This document shows positions 46,066 through 56,323 of a DNA stretch of 64,000 nucleotides, in pieces. The notes beneath the pieces were generated by a model that saw only the letters and a program-made list of their open reading frames with translations, was not told where the DNA came from and ran no database searches. The translations under genes and the position numbers were made by a program. Numbering within the stretch: the first letter of the stretch is position 1; every line of letters begins with the position of its first letter. Source of the DNA: Cylicocyclus nassatus (Eukaryota > Nematoda > Chromadorea > Rhabditida > Strongylidae); the NCBI GenBank assembly GCA_958299035.1, contig CATQJL010000223.1, forward strand, positions 69,795,006-69,859,005, read 5' to 3'.

Positions 46066-46460
46066 TACACAATCACAGGGGTAGCAGCAAAGCTTTGTTT
46101 TTGTATAAGCGTGGAAATTTTCATTCTCTCAGTCTCTAGGCAAGGAAAAAATCCTGTAATCCTGCAAATATGAGTGTCTGATGTGATGTGCAATTCGTGT
46201 AAGCGAGTTGGAGATTCCTGTAATTATATTGAACGAATTTATATATTTCCCCCCATTTTTTGAGCCTTCAGTACGACATAGATTGTGGATGCAAATTTAC
46301 GGTGTGTCGAGCCGGGTACGAACTTTCGCGAAACAACTTGTAGAGCTTGCTTTACTTTATCGAATGGTACCCAGGATCCCCCTATTAAGAATATGAAATA
46401 GACGTCTTATTGTTGCCAGAAAATCAAAGCGTAACAAGACTTATGTTAAAGCTTAATATC
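46066..46460. mobile_element. half copy of the 42088-43312 foldback, in P1 right arm
   Basis: Exact mirror of 42088-42480 with few changes. Its second half is missing because the arm ends. Confidence 0.7.
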
Positions 46461-46779
46461 TAATGTACTGAGCCTGAAAGAGATCACAGAGACACTTTGC
46501 TAACGTAATGAGTTAGCGAACCCAGCGGAGGGCTTGTAAATACGATTTACCCAGTAAATTCGGTGACGTATACGCTACTGGTGACCTTGCCTCAATACGC
46601 AGATGATGTTGGCCAGCGGCGAAGGACATGGTGGTACTGGAAAACAAGCTGCAGAAAATATCATGATACATGCCACGTCCGCTTATCCAACTTCTGTAAA
46701 TCATGCAATCATTGGTGGCATGTTCATGACAACAACCAGTGTTTGCAGCGGAGAAAAAAATGGCATCCGAACTAACAAC

Positions 46780-47150
46780 TAGATTTGATTACTGACTCTA
46801 TGCTACTTCATACGAATACCCATGAACAGGAAAACTTTGTGTAACTCTGTGCCTACCGTTCCTTTCGAGAAGAGCGTTCAATGCATTTAGCAATGCTAAG
46901 TGCAACTCCAATTAGATAAAGATGTTATTCTGGTGAACGTCCACAGCACAACATCATCAAGCGACAGTTGATCCGTAAAAGGCTGAATGACAAACGGCGC
47001 TACACCATACTGCAAAATGTGGAAAACGGTGTCTGCTCCAAGTGCGGGGTGGTTTCTGCTAAATGAAGCATAAAACGTATAAGGCCCTCTACATGAATGA
47101 GATCTCGATCAGTTTCAGCGTGTGTTAATGAACGTTCAATAGTAAAGGAT
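46780..47150 (+). pseudogene. Penelope-like element fragment
   Basis: The frame HNIIKRQLIRKRLNDKRRYT followed by ILQNVENGVCSKCG resembles the basic linker and zinc-knuckle before the GIY-YIG domain of such elements. It then decays. The identification rests on the KRQLxRxRLxD-type stretch and is tentative. Confidence 0.4.
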
Positions 47151-47543
47151 AGCAGAGCCGTGTGAGTTCATTAAGGAAACATAAGATAGAAGGTAAAAAT
47201 GATAATAAAACAATTTCTATTGAATGTAAAAAGTGCTTGTATAAAAATGTGCAAGCGACTCGTTTTCACTTGGGATTAATTAAAATGATTTTTAAAGATT
47301 TTTGAATATTTAAATTAGCCTCGTAAAGGTTTTTGGAGGCGTAGAGACAGCCACGCTCCCTTTCTCTGAAATCTTTGGGTTACGAGGCTAAGAGTTTTGG
47401 GATGCATCTCAAAGAGTTTTTTCGTCTGACCAAATCCTAGGATCGCCACTGCTCTGCTTGTATCCTGAATTGAACAGCAGCTGTCGATAACGACTGATCT
47501 GACCCTGTATTTACCAATTTGAGCTAAAATTATAAAAGACATA

Positions 47544-48383
47544 GGCCCGTAGTAAAGCTCGGTCATGGGAGATGATCTCCCCTGAGACCTTCATGTGAGG
47601 TTCTGTCAGTAAAATGACGACCGCCCATTTCCCCATGCTATAGGGATGCAACGTCACCTGAGAGGTGAGCCTCAGGTGAAGTTCGGCAGGGAGATGATCT
47701 CCCTGCCGGGTCATGATAGATGATATGAGCGATGATGTCCAGAAATAGTGTGCCAAAGAGGAAACGCAGAGAAAATCTTTGTAAGTTGCTCCTGAGTAAC
47801 TTACGATACATAGCAATTTGCCTAACACTGCGGACAAAATCGGCGCAAAATTGCACAACCGCGCCCGAAAAGGAGAGGATCGATGAACAGCTGATTTTGG
47901 CGAGGAAGACAGAAAAAAACAAACTTTTCTCTTTTTTGTAAACTTTACTGGTTTTTTTTTGAAGCTGTCCAAAACGAGGACTCATTTGTTCATTCCATTG
48001 AATTCACGTTGCAACCATTTTGTTTTGTCGCAAAATTTTCGTAACGAAATGTTTTCTTTCATCTTTGCGTTTGCTAGGCGAAATCCTTGATAGCGGTCAT
48101 CATCGATTGGATAGTGGCCGCTATCAAAGATTGCCCGGCGATGCAGCAAAAGTTGTGTCGCTAGGCGGAGTCGAACCACGGCCGCGCGCGTGTAATTCCA
48201 ATGGCTTACCCATTTAACTAAATCGAATCAAGTAGCTGTTTTTTCGAGAACGCACTTGATTATAATGTCCAGGAAGCGATCTGCATCCAGATCAATAGCT
48301 CGCCGGATGCTGGACTGAGGCGCCAAGATATCGACTCCGGTCCGCCTCAGGGGAGATGCCCTGACGGTAGTTTACTACGGGCC
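47544..48383. mobile_element. 3-bp-TSD (PIF/Harbinger-type) element, private to P1 right arm
   Basis: Perfect 13-bp TIR GGCCCGTAGTAAA, continuing imperfectly. The TSD ATA lies at 47541-47543 and 48384-48386, and the left arm has the empty site at 41548-41550. 3-bp duplications and G-rich TIRs suggest PIF/Harbinger, but the usual TWA target is not matched exactly. It contains a hairpin TTGATAGCGG..CCGCTATCAA (48090-48126) and a tRNA-like relic. No transposase recognised. Confidence 0.85.
48153..48228 (-). ncRNA. tRNA-like relic inside the 3-bp-TSD element
   Basis: On the minus strand TTTAGTTAAATGGGTAAGCC (A box, D-arm-like) and GTGGTTCGACTCC (B box) occur at tRNA spacing, ending CCTAGCGAC. 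Acceptor and T stems have mismatches. Confidence 0.4.
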
Positions 48384-48913
48384 ATATAGTTCCAAATACC
48401 TTGTCCATCTATACTATTACGGATCTAGATATAGACTGCGAGCTAGCAACTGCTATGCTCTGTAACGCAACGCCCGAAAATTTTTTAGTGTTGCTGATTC
48501 TACTACATATTAACACATAATCTCCTCCCTAGCGATGCCTCAATTATAATCATTCTAAGTGTACGTAACGTTCATTTTATCAGTGCCTTTTCAAGATGTG
48601 ATTATCCTATAGCTTCAGGAACTTGAAAAGTTGAGTGGTCAGATAAGCCTGTTGGATTTCCTGATATACCAGTTCTTAGAAATATATAGAAAAAATTTTT
48701 AAAGCGGCAACACCTCAAAAGGGTGCTGTATGTTGAAAGTTTATACCGTAATAAGATCCCAAAGTGTCCGTTTTGCCGAGCCTCTATCTTTGAAGTGAGA
48801 AATGATACAAACATCTTATGGAGCTAACTTTGTTAGACTTTCTGCGTGTAGATGTTGTGCCAAGTTTCTTACGATACTGTAAATAAAACTAGAAAGAATG
48901 GCGACTAAACATA

Positions 48914-49544
48914 TTAGGTGGGTGCAAAAGTTTTGTCAGTTTTTTCAATCCACCGCCAAACACGATAGAATGAAGATAAATGAACATTTTGAAAAGTATC
49001 CGATGCAGAATTTCTTCCTCTTTCCAGCTTCTTAACTCCCATAGTGTGTCGTTGAGAGAGTGATGAGATATCTACTGAAAATTACAACCACTCGTTTTTA
49101 CCATGCCCAACTTTCGCTAATTTTCAAAATTTTTGTATGAGACTTGCGGAGGAGCCTCAATAAGCAGCAGATAGGGCAAACCTTTTGCCAACCGATGCAA
49201 TCTTTTATGGCCCTATGGCTTGTCTTTCAGAATTTCTACGATTCATTTTTTGAGGTGACCAAATTTTACATTCAGCCTACTTTAACCACGTAGAACATAA
49301 AATGTCAAACACTTCAGTCACCATTCGATGCAGCTTTTTCTCCTCTCTCTAACACTTGTCTTTTCTTGACGAGACAGGCGAAATTTGTGGGGGAAAATTG
49401 CAGTATTTCTCAATTTCAGGAGTGCGCACTGACGCAACCTGTGTTTCAAAATCTTCGTCTTTTTTTTGAAATGTTTGTTTATCTTCATTCTATCGTGTCT
49501 GCCGATGGATTAAAAAAACCGACAAAACTTTTGCACCCACCTAA
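48914..49544. mobile_element. mariner-type element, private to P1 right arm
   Basis: TIR TTAGGTGGGTGCAAAAGTTT with TGTCAGTTTTTT at the left and its complement at the right. TA lies at 48912-48913 and 49545-49546, with the empty TA in the left arm at 41038-41039. The TTAGGT..GTGCAAAAGT start is the well-known mariner terminus type. 631 bp, no complete transposase. Confidence 0.92.
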
Positions 49545-49775
49545 TATTTTGAAACCTAATGAAAAAAGCCGTAAGTGTACTTGGTGTAGCTTTATTTTTT
49601 TTTAGAAATAGCAAGCTAGCAAGCATATGCTCCACCAGAGGTAACCCTTCAACGCGAATCTCCTCAGAAGTGCTCCTCCGATCAAATTGGCGGAAATATA
49701 TAGCAATAGAATTTCAAACGCCATAACGTCATCATTCCATCTCCTTAGAGCAGTTCAGAACAACAAAGTAAACTA

Positions 49776-50662
49776 TTAGGTTGTAACAGAATTAATCAGG
49801 CTTTCCAAATTTTGAGTTTGAATACTATAACTTTTTACAAAAATCGTCAATCCGTTTCCAATAAAGATTACTGCAATCAGCAAACCTTTGGCTATTTAAC
49901 ACGCATTACCACATCATTGTAGCTTCACTGAGAAAAACTTCATGGCCCGAAGGCGACTGCCAAAGTTTTTGAAAAACCTTCAGTTTGAGAGACCACAACT
50001 CACTATACAATGTAGTAAAATGGTATAAACTTCATTCACTGTGTAGACGTCGGTTGTGCAGCAGCGTTAAAGATGATCTTCACAGAAAAAATTTTCCTGG
50101 GAAATAGCAAAAAAATTGCAATCGCTCATTCTTCTCAAGTGCTCTAAAAAGGCGAAAAGGCGCTTTTTTTGCTGTTTTTTGAATCTTCTTGCGCTGAAGA
50201 GAATAACAGTCCCGTTTTTTTTTGCTATCAAGTGTGCCATGTCTATCCTTTGTGGGCTGTGCGAAAGCTCGGCAATTGCTTCGCGAATGGAATTTCTATA
50301 CGCCGCAGAATGATTGTAGCGGTTGTTTGGGTTTAAAATAAAGTTTCTCAGTCTGGAAACTTTTAAGAAATTTGCTTTGATGTGCATATTGTAGCAGATC
50401 ACATACAAACACTGCGCCAATTTGCAAAAAATCCTGATTTTTGCTGACTTAGAGCAAAAAAGTGTAAAAAAAATTTCAAGGTTTAGTCTCTTGATTTCAA
50501 ACAAATTCGAGATGAACCCAGACCTTCTAGAACGCCTTAGAAACTAGTGGAAGAGTGCTTTCAGATGATATGCGTAGTTTTCTAAGAAAGTGGAATTTTG
50601 TTTTGAACCAACACTTCAAAATAGAGGTGCGAAAAACCTGCATTGATTCTGTTACAGCCTAA
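49776..50662. mobile_element. TA-flanked mariner-type element, P2 left copy
   Basis: Ends TTAGGTTGTAACAGAATTAA and complement of TTGATTCTGTTACAGCCTAA, with TA on both sides. It is mirrored at 53136-54022, so it is older than P2. The 145-aa minus-strand frame (50067-50504) is open in both copies, but most differences between them change the amino acid, so I do not call it a gene. Confidence 0.8.
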
Positions 50663-51092
50663 TATCACACTTCTCAATGCAATGATAACATTCAATCAGT
50701 TCACGAAAAACTAATTTTTTCGACCCCGCGAATCATCTCATCCTCTACACTGGTGCCCCAAAGAGAACACACAAAAAGCCGCGTTCGTGTTTTCGGAGGT
50801 ATTTTTGCTTATGTACAATAGTCTCGAACAGAGCATCTTTTATTGCAGTGCATGCAAGGAATCCGATGTACCAGTATAAATTTCATTGATCAGGAACTCG
50901 CAAAAAATAAGAAACATCCCAAAAAATCTACGGAGTGAGTGGCTGATGCCACGCACCTTCGTTCATTCGTTTGCCCTCCAAACGGAAATCCTAAGACCGC
51001 CACTGCTATCCTTCAAGACTAACTGTGAAATACTTAGATATAGGCTATTTGACACTACAACACTTTCCTGTTAAGTAAGTATTTTGAAGAAC

Positions 51093-51206
51093 ATGATGGA
51101 GTATCAAGGAGGATTGCACATGTCAGTTAGCGGGTGTACGCCGGGCTGCCCTTACTCGTTCTTGCAGTTGATGCCTAATGGTACAATTATTCCTAACTGC
51201 TGCTGA
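51093..51206 (+). CDS. coding-like cysteine-containing exon, P2 left arm
   Basis: Reads MMEYQGGLHMSVSGCTPG then CPYSFLQLMPNG and stops. The right arm has the same frame with an in-frame histidine insertion (GHC). The protein-like stretch is kept over a 3-nt indel. YSFLQLMPNGT faintly recalls an FGF-type beta strand, too weak to name. Confidence 0.25.
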   Translation: MMEYQGGLHMSVSGCTPGCPYSFLQLMPNGTIIPNCC

Positions 51207-51276
51207 ACTGCTCATCCGAGTTCGTTCGGCATGTGACTTATGAATTCTCCAGATTCACAACAGATGTGTTTTTCAG

Positions 51277-51512
51277 GACCTGCTGCACTCCCTATTGAAT
51301 GGGCAGGAAGGGAGGCACCCTGGGATAAAAGTGAAAAAGGATCAAAAGATGTGAATTTAGTTAGCGAAAGGAAACTCAGTAGGATGCAACCATGCAAATT
51401 TTTCATTCGAATTACATACATGCATAAGAACTTCACTTCAAGTTCATCACAGCAATTTATTAAGAAAGACAAGAATCCCGTAAAATTTTTGTACGAAGAT
51501 CCGATTTTCTGA
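51277..51512 (+). CDS. candidate terminal exon of a secreted or neuropeptide-like gene, P2 left arm
   Basis: A strong acceptor (GTGTTTTTCAG, ending 51276) is followed by an open frame through GSKDVNLVSERKLSRMQPCK and FFIRITYMHKN to a stop at 51512. The right-arm copy uses the first codon phase (DLLHSLLNGQEGRHPG..) and reaches the same GSKDVNLVSERKLSRM. The arms differ by a net 4 nt just before it, so at least one is frameshifted. The P2 breakpoint (51478) lies inside the exon, so one or both C-termini are not original. Confidence 0.35.
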
Positions 51513-51608
51513 ACTTTTCGTTTGTTTGATTTCGATTTTTAGCTTCAACTTCGCGGTTAAACTTGATGCAAAAGCTCTAACGTATTTTCTAAAGCTTGCT
51601 TGCTTCTA

Positions 51609-52253
51609 ACAAGGAGAGGATACTTATTGTTAGTCAAAAGCACCAATCCAGATGAGACACATATCACCCTAAAGCGCTTGAAACGCTGATCCCAAATCTG
51701 TAGTTCTTAGCAGCGGAGCGGTTTTCTAGAAGGAGTTATGAGGGGTGTTTCCCTTTGGGGTTGAGGCGCCCTCCAGCAGGTCTCCCCTTATCTATGAGCA
51801 CTGTAGAGGAGTACCAACTGGTGGCAAGTGACCTAGTGGTAAGTGCCTTGGTGATAAAGAGAGTGTCAAGGTTTTAATCCCCTTCGCATGCAACTCTATC
51901 GCAATTCTTGAGCTTTTAAATGGCTCTGGAGCCCTAAAGCCTAAAATTCCGGATGATATTGATGCTAATTGAAATTGGAAGTGTTAAAAAATCAAAGTAA
52001 TACGAGTATTATAATCCTTAATGTAATCTTCATTCAAATTACTACTAGCCAGTTGCTACTAGTTGGTACCAGTAGAATAAGGGGAGACCTGGTGGAGGAC
52101 GCCTCAACCCCAAAGGAAAACACCCCTCATAACTCCTTCTAGAAAACCGCTCCGCTGCTAAAGACTAGAGATTTGGAATCAGCGTTTCAAGCGCTTTAAG
52201 ATGATTTGTGTCTCATCTGGATTGGTGCTTTCAACTAAGTATCCTTTCCTTAT
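51609..52253. mobile_element. foldback element at the axis of P2
   Basis: ~195-bp arms: ACAAGGAGAGGATACTTATT..CGCTGATCCCAAATCTG..GGAGTTATGAGGGGTG and complement. The loop carries a tRNA-like box pair (51830-51905: TGACCTAGTGGTAAGTG and GGTTTTAATCCC). Same design as 19159-19806. Confidence 0.75.
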
Positions 52254-52519
52254 AAGATCGTAATACATTTTTGAAGTCTTTGTTGTGCCGCTATGAAATA
52301 AACATAAAGCGCTGCATTCTTGTCTTTCTTAATAATTTGCTGTGATGAACTTGAAGTGAAGTTCTTATGCATGTATGTAATTCGAATGAAAAATTTGCAT
52401 AGTTGCATCCTACTGAGTTTCCTTTCGCTAACTAAGTTCACATCTTTTGATCCCCTTTCACGACTTTCATCCCCAGGATGCCTCCCTTCCTGCCCATTCA
52501 ATAGGGAGTGCAGCAGGTC
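52250..52519 (-). CDS. candidate terminal exon, P2 right arm copy
   Basis: Acceptor GTGTTTTTCAG (complement 52520-52530), then DLLHSLLNGQEGRHPGDESR followed by GSKDVNLVSERKLSRM and CKFFIRITYMHKN in one frame. The frame then runs past the arm end (52318) into the spacer. This copy has the more natural continuous frame from the acceptor. Confidence 0.35.
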   Translation of the reverse strand, partial: DLLHSLLNGQEGRHPGDESRERGSKDVNLVSERKLSRMQLCKFFIRITYMHKNFTSSSSQQIIKKDKNAALYVYFIAAQQRLQKCITIL

Positions 52520-54171
52520 CTGAAAAACACATCTGCTGTGAATCTGGAGAATTTTTAAGTTACATGCTGAACGAACTCGGATGAGCAGTTCTAACAGCCA
52601 GGAATAATTATACCGTTAGGCATCAACTGCAAGAACGAGTAAGGGCAGTGGCCCGGCGTACACCCGCTAACTGACATGTGCGATTCCCCTTGATACTCCG
52701 TCATGTTCTTCAAAATGCTTACTAAACAAGAAAGTGTTGTAATGTCAAATAGCCTATATCTAAATATTTCACAATTAGTCTTGAAGGATAGCAGTGGCAA
52801 TCTCAGGATTTCCGTTTGGAGGGCAAACGAATGAACGAAGGTGCGTGGCATCAGCCACTCACTTCGTAAATTTTTTGGGATGTTTCTTATTTTTTGCGAG
52901 TTCCTAATCAATGAAATTTATACTGGTACATCGGATTCCTTGCATGCACTGCAATAAAAGATGCTCTGTTCGAGACTATTGTACATAAGCAAAAATACCT
53001 TCGAAAACACGAACGCGGCTTTTTGTGTGTTCTCTTTGGGGCACCAGTGTAGATGATGAGATGATTCGCGAGAGTCGAAAAAATTAGTTTTTCGTGAACT
53101 GATTGAATGTTATCATTGCATTGAGAAGTGTGATATTAGGTTGTAACAGAATCAATGCAGGTTTTTCGCACCTCTATTTTGAAGTGTTGGTTCAAAACAA
53201 AATTCCACTTTCTTAGAAAACTACGCATATCATCTGAAAGCACTCTTTCACTAGTTTCTAAGGCGTTTTAGAAGGTCTGGGTTCATCTCGAATTTGTTTG
53301 AAATCAAGAGACTAAACCTTGAAATGTTTTTAACACTTTTTTGCTCTAAGTCAGCAAAAATCAGGATTTTTTGCAAATTGGCGCAGTGTTTGTATGTGAT
53401 CTGCTACAATATGCACATTGAAGCAAATTTCTTAAAAGTTTCCAGACAGAGAAACTTTATTTTAAACCCAAACAACCGCTACAATCATTCTGCGGCGTAT
53501 AGAAATTCCATTCGCGAAGCAATTGCCGAGCTTTTGCACAGTTCACAAAGGATAGACATAGCACACTTGATAGCAAAAAAAAACGGGACTGTTATTCTCT
53601 TCAGCGCAAGAAGATTCAAAAAACAGCAAAAAAAGCGCCTTTTCGCCTTTTTAGAGCACTTGAGAAGAATGAGCGATTGCAATTTTTTTGCTATTTCCCA
53701 GGAAAATTTTTTCTGTGAAGATCATCTTTAACGCTGCTGCACAACCGACGTCTACACAGTGAATGAAGTTTATACCATTTTACTACATTGTATAGTGAGT
53801 TGTGGTCTCTCAAACTGAAGGTTTTTCAAAAACTTTGGCAGTCGCCTTCGGGCCATGAAGTTTTTCTCAGTGAAGCTACAATGATGTGGTAATGCGTGTT
53901 AAATAGCCAAAGGTTTGCTGATTGCAGTAATCTTTATTGGAAACGGATTGACGATTTCTGTAAAAAGTTATAGTATTCAAACTCAAAATTTGGAAAGCCT
54001 GATTAATTCTGTTACAACCTAATAGTTTACTTTGTTGTTCTGAACTGCTCTAAGGAGATGGAATGATGACGTTATGGCGTTTGAAATTCTATTGCTATAT
54101 ATCTCAGCCAATATGATCGGAGGAGCACTTCTGAGGAGATTCGCGTTGAAGGGTTACCTCTGGTGGAGCAT
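52318..54171 (-). repeat. P2 inverted duplication, right arm
   Basis: Reverse complement of 49627-51478. The spacer 51479-52317 contains a foldback element (51609-52253), so P2 is a palindrome with a second palindrome at its axis. The outer end ATGCTCCACCA meets the P0 right arm head to head in a hairpin. Confidence 0.93.
53136..54022. mobile_element. TA-flanked mariner-type element, P2 right copy
   Basis: Mirror of 49776-50662 with TA at 53134-53135 and after 54022. Confidence 0.8.
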
Positions 54172-54232
54172 GAAACAACATTCAAGATCAAATAGCACTC
54201 TTTGATCTTGAATGTTGTTTCATGCTCCACCA
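54161..54232. repeat. 30-bp-stem hairpin at the P2/P0 junction
   Basis: TGGTGGAGCATGAAACAACA+TTCAAGATCA pairs perfectly with its complement around a 12-nt loop (AATAGCACTCTT). Its outer part belongs to P2 on one side and P0 on the other. The inner 19 bp belong to neither. Confidence 0.92.
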
Positions 54233-54321
54233 CCAGTCACCAAATGCAACGAAGGTAAGCTTTCTGACTTTACATTGCGAACTGCGGTAAAGGGTGAGCT
54301 CACTCTCAGCATTTATAGAGT

Positions 54322-54480
54322 TAACAAATAGAACTTGAATAATTCCATGTCCCATGTTCTTTAACCCTGCCATTGTTGTAGCTTTACAATTCTCTTGTGC
54401 CACAAATGAAACTTGAGTAATTTCCATGTCCATGTTCTTTGAACCTTGTCATTGTTGTAGCTTTTTAATTCTGTTGTGCC
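54322..54480 (-). repeat. 80-bp minisatellite, two units
   Basis: Right-arm counterpart of 28920-29158 with one unit fewer. Confidence 0.85.
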
Positions 54481-55025
54481 ATACAAGGTTTGTTATGGTG
54501 TCAACTCTATTCAATCGCCCTTACGTGACAATGTTCGCTGGTCACTTCCGGCGGACATCACATACAGCGGTGGCGAGAGGAACTCTGAGGGCGACGAACC
54601 TGTTGAAACGTGAGGCCGGAATAAAGCTGATTACAAACTTTGTATGCCGCACAAAGTTCAAACGTTAGGACTTGAACAGTTTTTTCTGGCAAGCAGAGTG
54701 GACTTGAATTTACTGCGCTGCTGTAGATGGAATTTGACAGCAGCGACATGCAGCACTTTTGAAGAGCGGAAGAGCTAGGGAGCGTTTCACAATAGGAACT
54801 TGACCAGGGTTGTTAGTTATGGAAAAATCTGTGATGCTCTGGTTAGGAGCAATGAGGCTGACGCTGTTGTTAACAGAACGAACTTTAACTCGAAGCATCA
54901 TTTAGTACGGCGCCGTCCGCAACCTAATATTTTGAACGTCTTACACACGCACTAAGGCGCTGTTTTTTTTTTTCGTCTAAAATTGCGATCACACACAGTT
55001 ACAGTCAGGTAGATTTTTCGCTTAA

Positions 55026-55335
55026 TACATTGACGCAACGTGACCCACATGGTGGGTTATGCAATGACTGCCACGTGGGACAACGTGAGCCACACGGTGG
55101 GTCATGGCTTAAATTTTGTTAAAATGGTTACAATTATTGGGTACAATCGTTTCAAAAAATCTTTTACGCCCTGACTTTAAAGGATACCCTGACGTTTCTT
55201 GGCTGCTTTTAAGAATTTGTCTAGGTATGCTGTAGATCATGATCTACATAATTTTAGCTCAAATTTTTCGACTTATTCGTGGAAGGCATTGTCCCACAAG
55301 GTAGACAACTAAAAACTCGCGTTGTCGTGAACGTG
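55026..55335 (+). mobile_element. TTAA-family MITE, right-arm copy
   Basis: TTAA at 55022-55025 and TTTA after the end. Same nested position as 28069-28381. Confidence 0.7.
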
Positions 55336-55338
55336 TTT

Positions 55339-55504
55339 ATATAGTGTGCTTGCACTGTAGGTAAAATGCGGTAATATTTGCGCGTAAATAATTAGCGACG
55401 CCAGTAATGCCGGTATTCTGCGCGCAATTGGAAGGCGTCACCGACGTAGCTAGTTCTACGCGCGAAATTTTACCGCATTTCACCCACAGTGCAAGCACAC
55501 TATA
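55339..55504. mobile_element. palindromic MITE core, right-arm copy
   Basis: TATAGTGTGCTTGCACTGT..complement; mirror of 27900-28064. Confidence 0.7.
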
Positions 55505-56009
55505 TCAAGCGAAAAATCTGCTCGACTGTAGGTGCGCGCATATGCCGCACTGAACACAAGTTGAGGCCCTATTCGATGCTTTGTGGCATATGAATGTAGT
55601 ACAGTAGTCCGATACCTAACTGAGATAAAGCGACTGAACAAATATGTAGGAGTTGAATGCTTTCTAATGAGGGCTCTTAAAAAATTTGTCCATTCGCTTT
55701 GGCCTGGAACTTTGACCCACCACTTCAAGTCAGCAATGATGCGAAGTGAAGGCTCCGTGATTTGCGCCAACTTGCCATGTTTCTCACCTAAATGCGCAAG
55801 GAAACAGAAGATGCAAAAAAATTTTTGGAAATAAAAAACCAAAGCTTTGAAAAACAGCCAAGAAAGACTTTGAATGATAAGGTATCCTTGCTCACAAAAT
55901 ATTCTTAAGATTCACGACACAATATTTCAACCTCTCCAAAGCTCATCTTCCATCCCGACATGTCGAAGGGAGAGGCAAAATACGTCCGATCTTCGGACAA
56001 CAACGTGCT

Positions 56010-56323
56010 CAGGCAATCGCCGGGGGCAGGCGGGCACCGGAAAAATAGATTGCTGATCTCTCGCATCCCGCTCGCGGATTTTTTGGAAAGCAATAAGGAC
56101 TTTTCGGAAGACCGCTTGCTGAGTTCTCGATTCCTCAGAGATTCAGCAATATATCTGCAAAAGACAAGAGCGAAAAAAATTCAAGAGGCGGTCTCTCAAA
56201 AATCCGCTGACTCAGCAAGCGGTCATCCGAAAAGTCCTGATTGCTTTCCAAAAAATCCGCGAGGGGGTGCAAGAAATCAGCAATCTATTTTTCCGGTGCC
56301 CGCCTGCCCCCAGCGATTGTCTA
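56010..56323. mobile_element. 314-bp foldback element private to the right P0 arm
   Basis: Long, near-perfect arms: CAATCGCCGGGGGCAGGCGG then GCACCGGAAAAATAGATTGC, also GGACTTTTCGG and its mirror. The left arm has no such sequence: ACAACGTGCGTGCTCATTC is continuous. Flanks AACGTGCT and AAGTGTGT suggest a decayed 8-bp duplication and a YAGRCAATCGC terminus, so hAT-like. The ORF 55960-56358 is an artefact of it. Confidence 0.8.

Larger units (their letters stand above)
46016..49628 (-). repeat. P1 inverted duplication, right arm, with two private insertions
   Basis: Reverse complement of 40964-42528, enlarged by a 3-bp-TSD element (47544-48383), a mariner-like element (48914-49544) and a block at 46988-47523 that the left arm lacks. 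The inner end starts with the hairpin GGTATTGTCGAGTCA / TGACTCGACAATACC. The outer end touches P2 at AAGCATATGCTCC. Confidence 0.92.
49627..51478 (+). repeat. P2 inverted duplication, left arm
   Basis: Pairs with 52318-54171 on the opposite strand (sum 103796-103798). It holds a TA-flanked element (49776-50662) and coding-like exons at 51093-51206 and 51277-51512. The arm ends inside the second of these at a point where the two copies stop matching. Confidence 0.93.

Noticed and set aside
50067..50504. 145-aa ORF mirrored at 53294-53731
   Set aside because: It lies inside a TA-flanked element. The few differences between copies mostly change amino acids, and no transposase motif is visible.
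51120..51206. FGF-type domain
   Set aside because: FLQLMPNGT recalls an FGF strand, but the exon stops within 20 residues and no second FGF motif was found.
51380..51440. Somatostatin/allatostatin-C-like peptide (CKFFIRIT..)
   Set aside because: Only one cysteine is present, there is no dibasic site directly before it, and the frame differs between arms. The resemblance is too short.
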